Positions 5,547-7,136 of a stretch of DNA of 7,136 nucleotides are shown here, one piece after another. The notes beneath the pieces are model-generated. The model made no database searches. It was given only the letters and a program-made list of their open reading frames with translations, and was not told the origin of the DNA. Location of the stretch: the NCBI GenBank assembly GCA_020696915.1, contig JAJFMR010000147.1:1-7136 (forward strand). The letters run 5' to 3'. Position 1 is the stretch's first letter. The number at the start of each line of letters is the position of its first letter. The translations under genes were made by a program, and so were the position numbers. Source of the DNA: Rhizobiaceae bacterium. Lineage in GTDB: Bacteria > Pseudomonadota > Alphaproteobacteria > Rhizobiales > Rhizobiaceae.

Positions 5547-6959
5547 TCAGGCAGGCACCCTGACCACCGCCCTAAGGCCGCCCATCGGACTGTCGTCGAG
5601 CGTGATGTCGCCACCGTGGCTGCGCGCCACGTCGCGGGCGATCGACAGCCCGAGCCCGGTGCCGCTGGCGTCGAGATTGCGCGCCTGGTCGAGCCTGACG
5701 AAAGGTTTGAAGACGTCCTCGCGGCGCTCACGGGGGACGCCGGGCCCGTCGTCGTCGATGGTCACGGTGAGGAACCCGCCATCGTGGTTTGCCTCGACAT
5801 TGACGCTCGCGGCATAGCGCAGCGAATTGCCGACCAGATTGGCCAGCAGCCGGGAGAAGGCGTTCGGCCGCACCCTGACCACCGGGTCGCCGCGGATCGT
5901 GGCGCTCAGCTTGCGCTTGCGCAGCCTGGCCTCCTCCCGCAGCTTCCCGATCTGGGTCTGCAGGTCGAGACGGCCGGTTTCCTCCGCGGTCTCGCCACGC
6001 GCGAAGGCGAGGTAGGCCTCGAGCATCGTCTGCATGTCGTCGATGTCCTGTTCCAGGGCCTTGGTGTCGCGGCTGGAACGGCTCAGCGCCAGCTGCAGCC
6101 TGAAGCGGGTCAGGATCGTCCGCAGGTCGTGGCTTACGCCGCTCAGCATGGCGGTGCGCTGCTCGATCTGGCGCTCGATGCGCTCGCGCATCTGGATGAA
6201 CGCAAAGCCCGCCCGGCGGACCTCTTCGGCGCCGCGCGGCTTGAAATCGCGCGGCATGGGCCGCCCCTTCCCGAAGCTTTCGGCAGCCTCCGCCAGCTTC
6301 AGGATGGGGCGTATCTGGTTGCGCAGGAAGGGAACGGCGATGGTGAGGAGCACCAGCGAGGTGCCGACCATCCAGATCAGGAAGATATGGGTGTTGGAGG
6401 CATACGCCTGGTTACGGCGCACGAAGGCGCGCAGCACCTTGTCGCCGAGCTGGATGCGGACCTCGAGAACGCGCGAATCGCCAACCGTGTCGATCCAGAA
6501 CGGCCGGTTGATCTGGCGCGTGATCTCGGCCGAAAGGATCTGGTCGAGGATCGAGAAGAAGGGTTTCGGGCCGGGCGGCGGCAGTGGATCGGGCGGCAGG
6601 ATGTCGATCTTCATCGACAGGCGCTCCTGGGCGATGCGGATGATCTCCGAGTAGCCCTGGTCCTGCGGGTAGGTTTCGATCATGTCGATGATGGCGGCCA
6701 GATCGCGGGTGGTCGCCTGCGAGAGCCGCTGCGTGACCGTCTGCCAGTGACGCTCCATGAACACCAGCGTGATGACCGACTGCAGGAGGATCATCGGCGT
6801 GATGACGATGAGCAGCGAGCGGGCATAGAGCCGCTTCGGCATGTAGAGCGCCACCAGCCGCCAGAAGCGGGTCCAGCCCGCAGGCAAGGCCCGCGCCGCG
6901 CGCCACAAGCCGGCGATGAGGCCGGCGCCCGGCCGCTGGTTGAGTTCCGTGGTGGCCAT
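5547..6959 (-). CDS. EnvZ-like two-component sensor histidine kinase with HAMP domain
   Basis: A 470-residue inner-membrane sensor. The first membrane segment is at about 47-68, a periplasmic domain of about 120 residues follows with a proline-rich stretch (LPPDPLPPPGPKP, 121-133), and the second segment is at about 192-211. A HAMP linker covers about 212-264. The H box MLSGVSHDLRTILTR places the phosphorylated histidine at H277. The ATP-binding domain has the N box (N374, N378 in LLANLVGNSLRYA), the G1 box DDDGPGVP (402-409) and the G2 box GTGLGLSI (433-440). All catalytic motifs are intact. The H box carries Ile where many EnvZ kinases have Pro (HDLRTPLT). The ATG at 6959 is chosen over a TTG at 6992 because GGAAGG lies four bases upstream. 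It follows the OmpR-type regulator after 63 bases on the same strand and so is its cognate kinase. The stimulus is unknown. Confidence 0.93.
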   Translation of the reverse strand: MATTELNQRPGAGLIAGLWRAARALPAGWTRFWRLVALYMPKRLYARSLLIVITPMILLQSVITLVFMERHWQTVTQRLSQATTRDLAAIIDMIETYPQDQGYSEIIRIAQERLSMKIDILPPDPLPPPGPKPFFSILDQILSAEITRQINRPFWIDTVGDSRVLEVRIQLGDKVLRAFVRRNQAYASNTHIFLIWMVGTSLVLLTIAVPFLRNQIRPILKLAEAAESFGKGRPMPRDFKPRGAEEVRRAGFAFIQMRERIERQIEQRTAMLSGVSHDLRTILTRFRLQLALSRSSRDTKALEQDIDDMQTMLEAYLAFARGETAEETGRLDLQTQIGKLREEARLRKRKLSATIRGDPVVRVRPNAFSRLLANLVGNSLRYAASVNVEANHDGGFLTVTIDDDGPGVPRERREDVFKPFVRLDQARNLDASGTGLGLSIARDVARSHGGDITLDDSPMGGLRAVVRVPA

Positions 6960-7022
6960 CCGACCTTCCGTTGCCGATGGCCGGCGAAGCAACCTCTTCA
7001 GGCGGCCATTTCGGGCGATAGT

Positions 7023-7136
7023 CTATTCCACGCTCAGCCGATACCCAATACCGCGCACCGTCTGCAGCCAGACTGGGTTGGCCGGGTCGCGCTCGATCTT
7101 GCGGCGCAGGCGGTTGATCTGCACGTCTATGGTGCG
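7023..7136 (-). CDS. OmpR-family response regulator, C-terminal end only (cut by window edge)
   Basis: Only the last 37 codons are in the window; the gene continues past the right edge. They encode the end of an OmpR/PhoB winged-helix DNA-binding domain: RTIDVQINRLRRKIERDP is the recognition helix region, and VWLQTVRGIGYRL is the C-terminal beta hairpin with the family's RGIGYRL signature. A TAG stop follows LSVE. It is the upstream partner of the EnvZ-like kinase, 63 bases away on the same strand. From memory, in several rhizobia this kind of pair is annotated as ompR/petR with envZ, but the receiver domain is not visible, so no symbol is given. Confidence 0.9.
   Translation of the reverse strand, partial: RTIDVQINRLRRKIERDPANPVWLQTVRGIGYRLSVE

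Noticed and set aside
1..7136. CRISPR array, insertion sequence, phage or defence genes
   Set aside because: No regularly spaced repeats, transposase motifs, terminal inverted repeats or defence domains were found on either strand; coding style is uniform throughout.

Overview
The window is GC-rich and compactly coded. Its genes look like those of an alphaproteobacterium of the order Hyphomicrobiales (Rhizobiales), probably near Mesorhizobium and relatives. This rests on the style of the protein families (a Brucella/rhizobial BMFP-type UbiK, a rhizobial YbjN, an alphaproteobacterial EnvZ/OmpR-type pair) and on a promoter-like GGAAC-N17-GTT site of the kind used by the alphaproteobacterial general stress sigma factor EcfG/RpoE2. 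The genus is inferred from memory of gene families, not from a search.

Left part, minus strand (86-1868): a two-gene operon. The first gene encodes a zinc-dependent, NAD-type alcohol dehydrogenase related to glutathione-independent formaldehyde dehydrogenase. Thirteen bases later comes a small membrane protein of a family often labelled 'cyclase dehydrase', although it has no cyclase domain. The candidate stress promoter lies upstream of this pair, so it may be a stress-induced detoxification unit.

Middle, plus strand (2142-3625): ubiK (ubiquinone-biosynthesis accessory factor) reads divergently from the dehydrogenase. A 293-base gap with one clear hairpin follows, then a tight pair of a YbjN-domain protein and a CsaA-type tRNA-binding protein, nine bases apart.

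Right part, minus strand (3650-7136): reading from the right edge, the last 37 codons of an OmpR-family response regulator, then an EnvZ-like membrane histidine kinase, then a 599-residue flavoprotein monooxygenase that joins an NTF2/SnoaL-like N-terminal domain to an FMO-type oxidoreductase. The regulator and kinase surely form a two-component system. Whether the monooxygenase is co-transcribed or a target is open. The monooxygenase and csaA converge with only 24 bases between their stop codons and no visible terminator.

Most of the window is ordinary chromosomal housekeeping and regulation. I saw no mobile elements, CRISPR arrays, tRNA or rRNA genes, and no convincing new multi-gene system. 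The items most worth a second look are the candidate stress promoter with the operon behind it, the NTF2-FMO fusion protein beside a sensor pair, and the unexplained 293-base gap with its hairpin.
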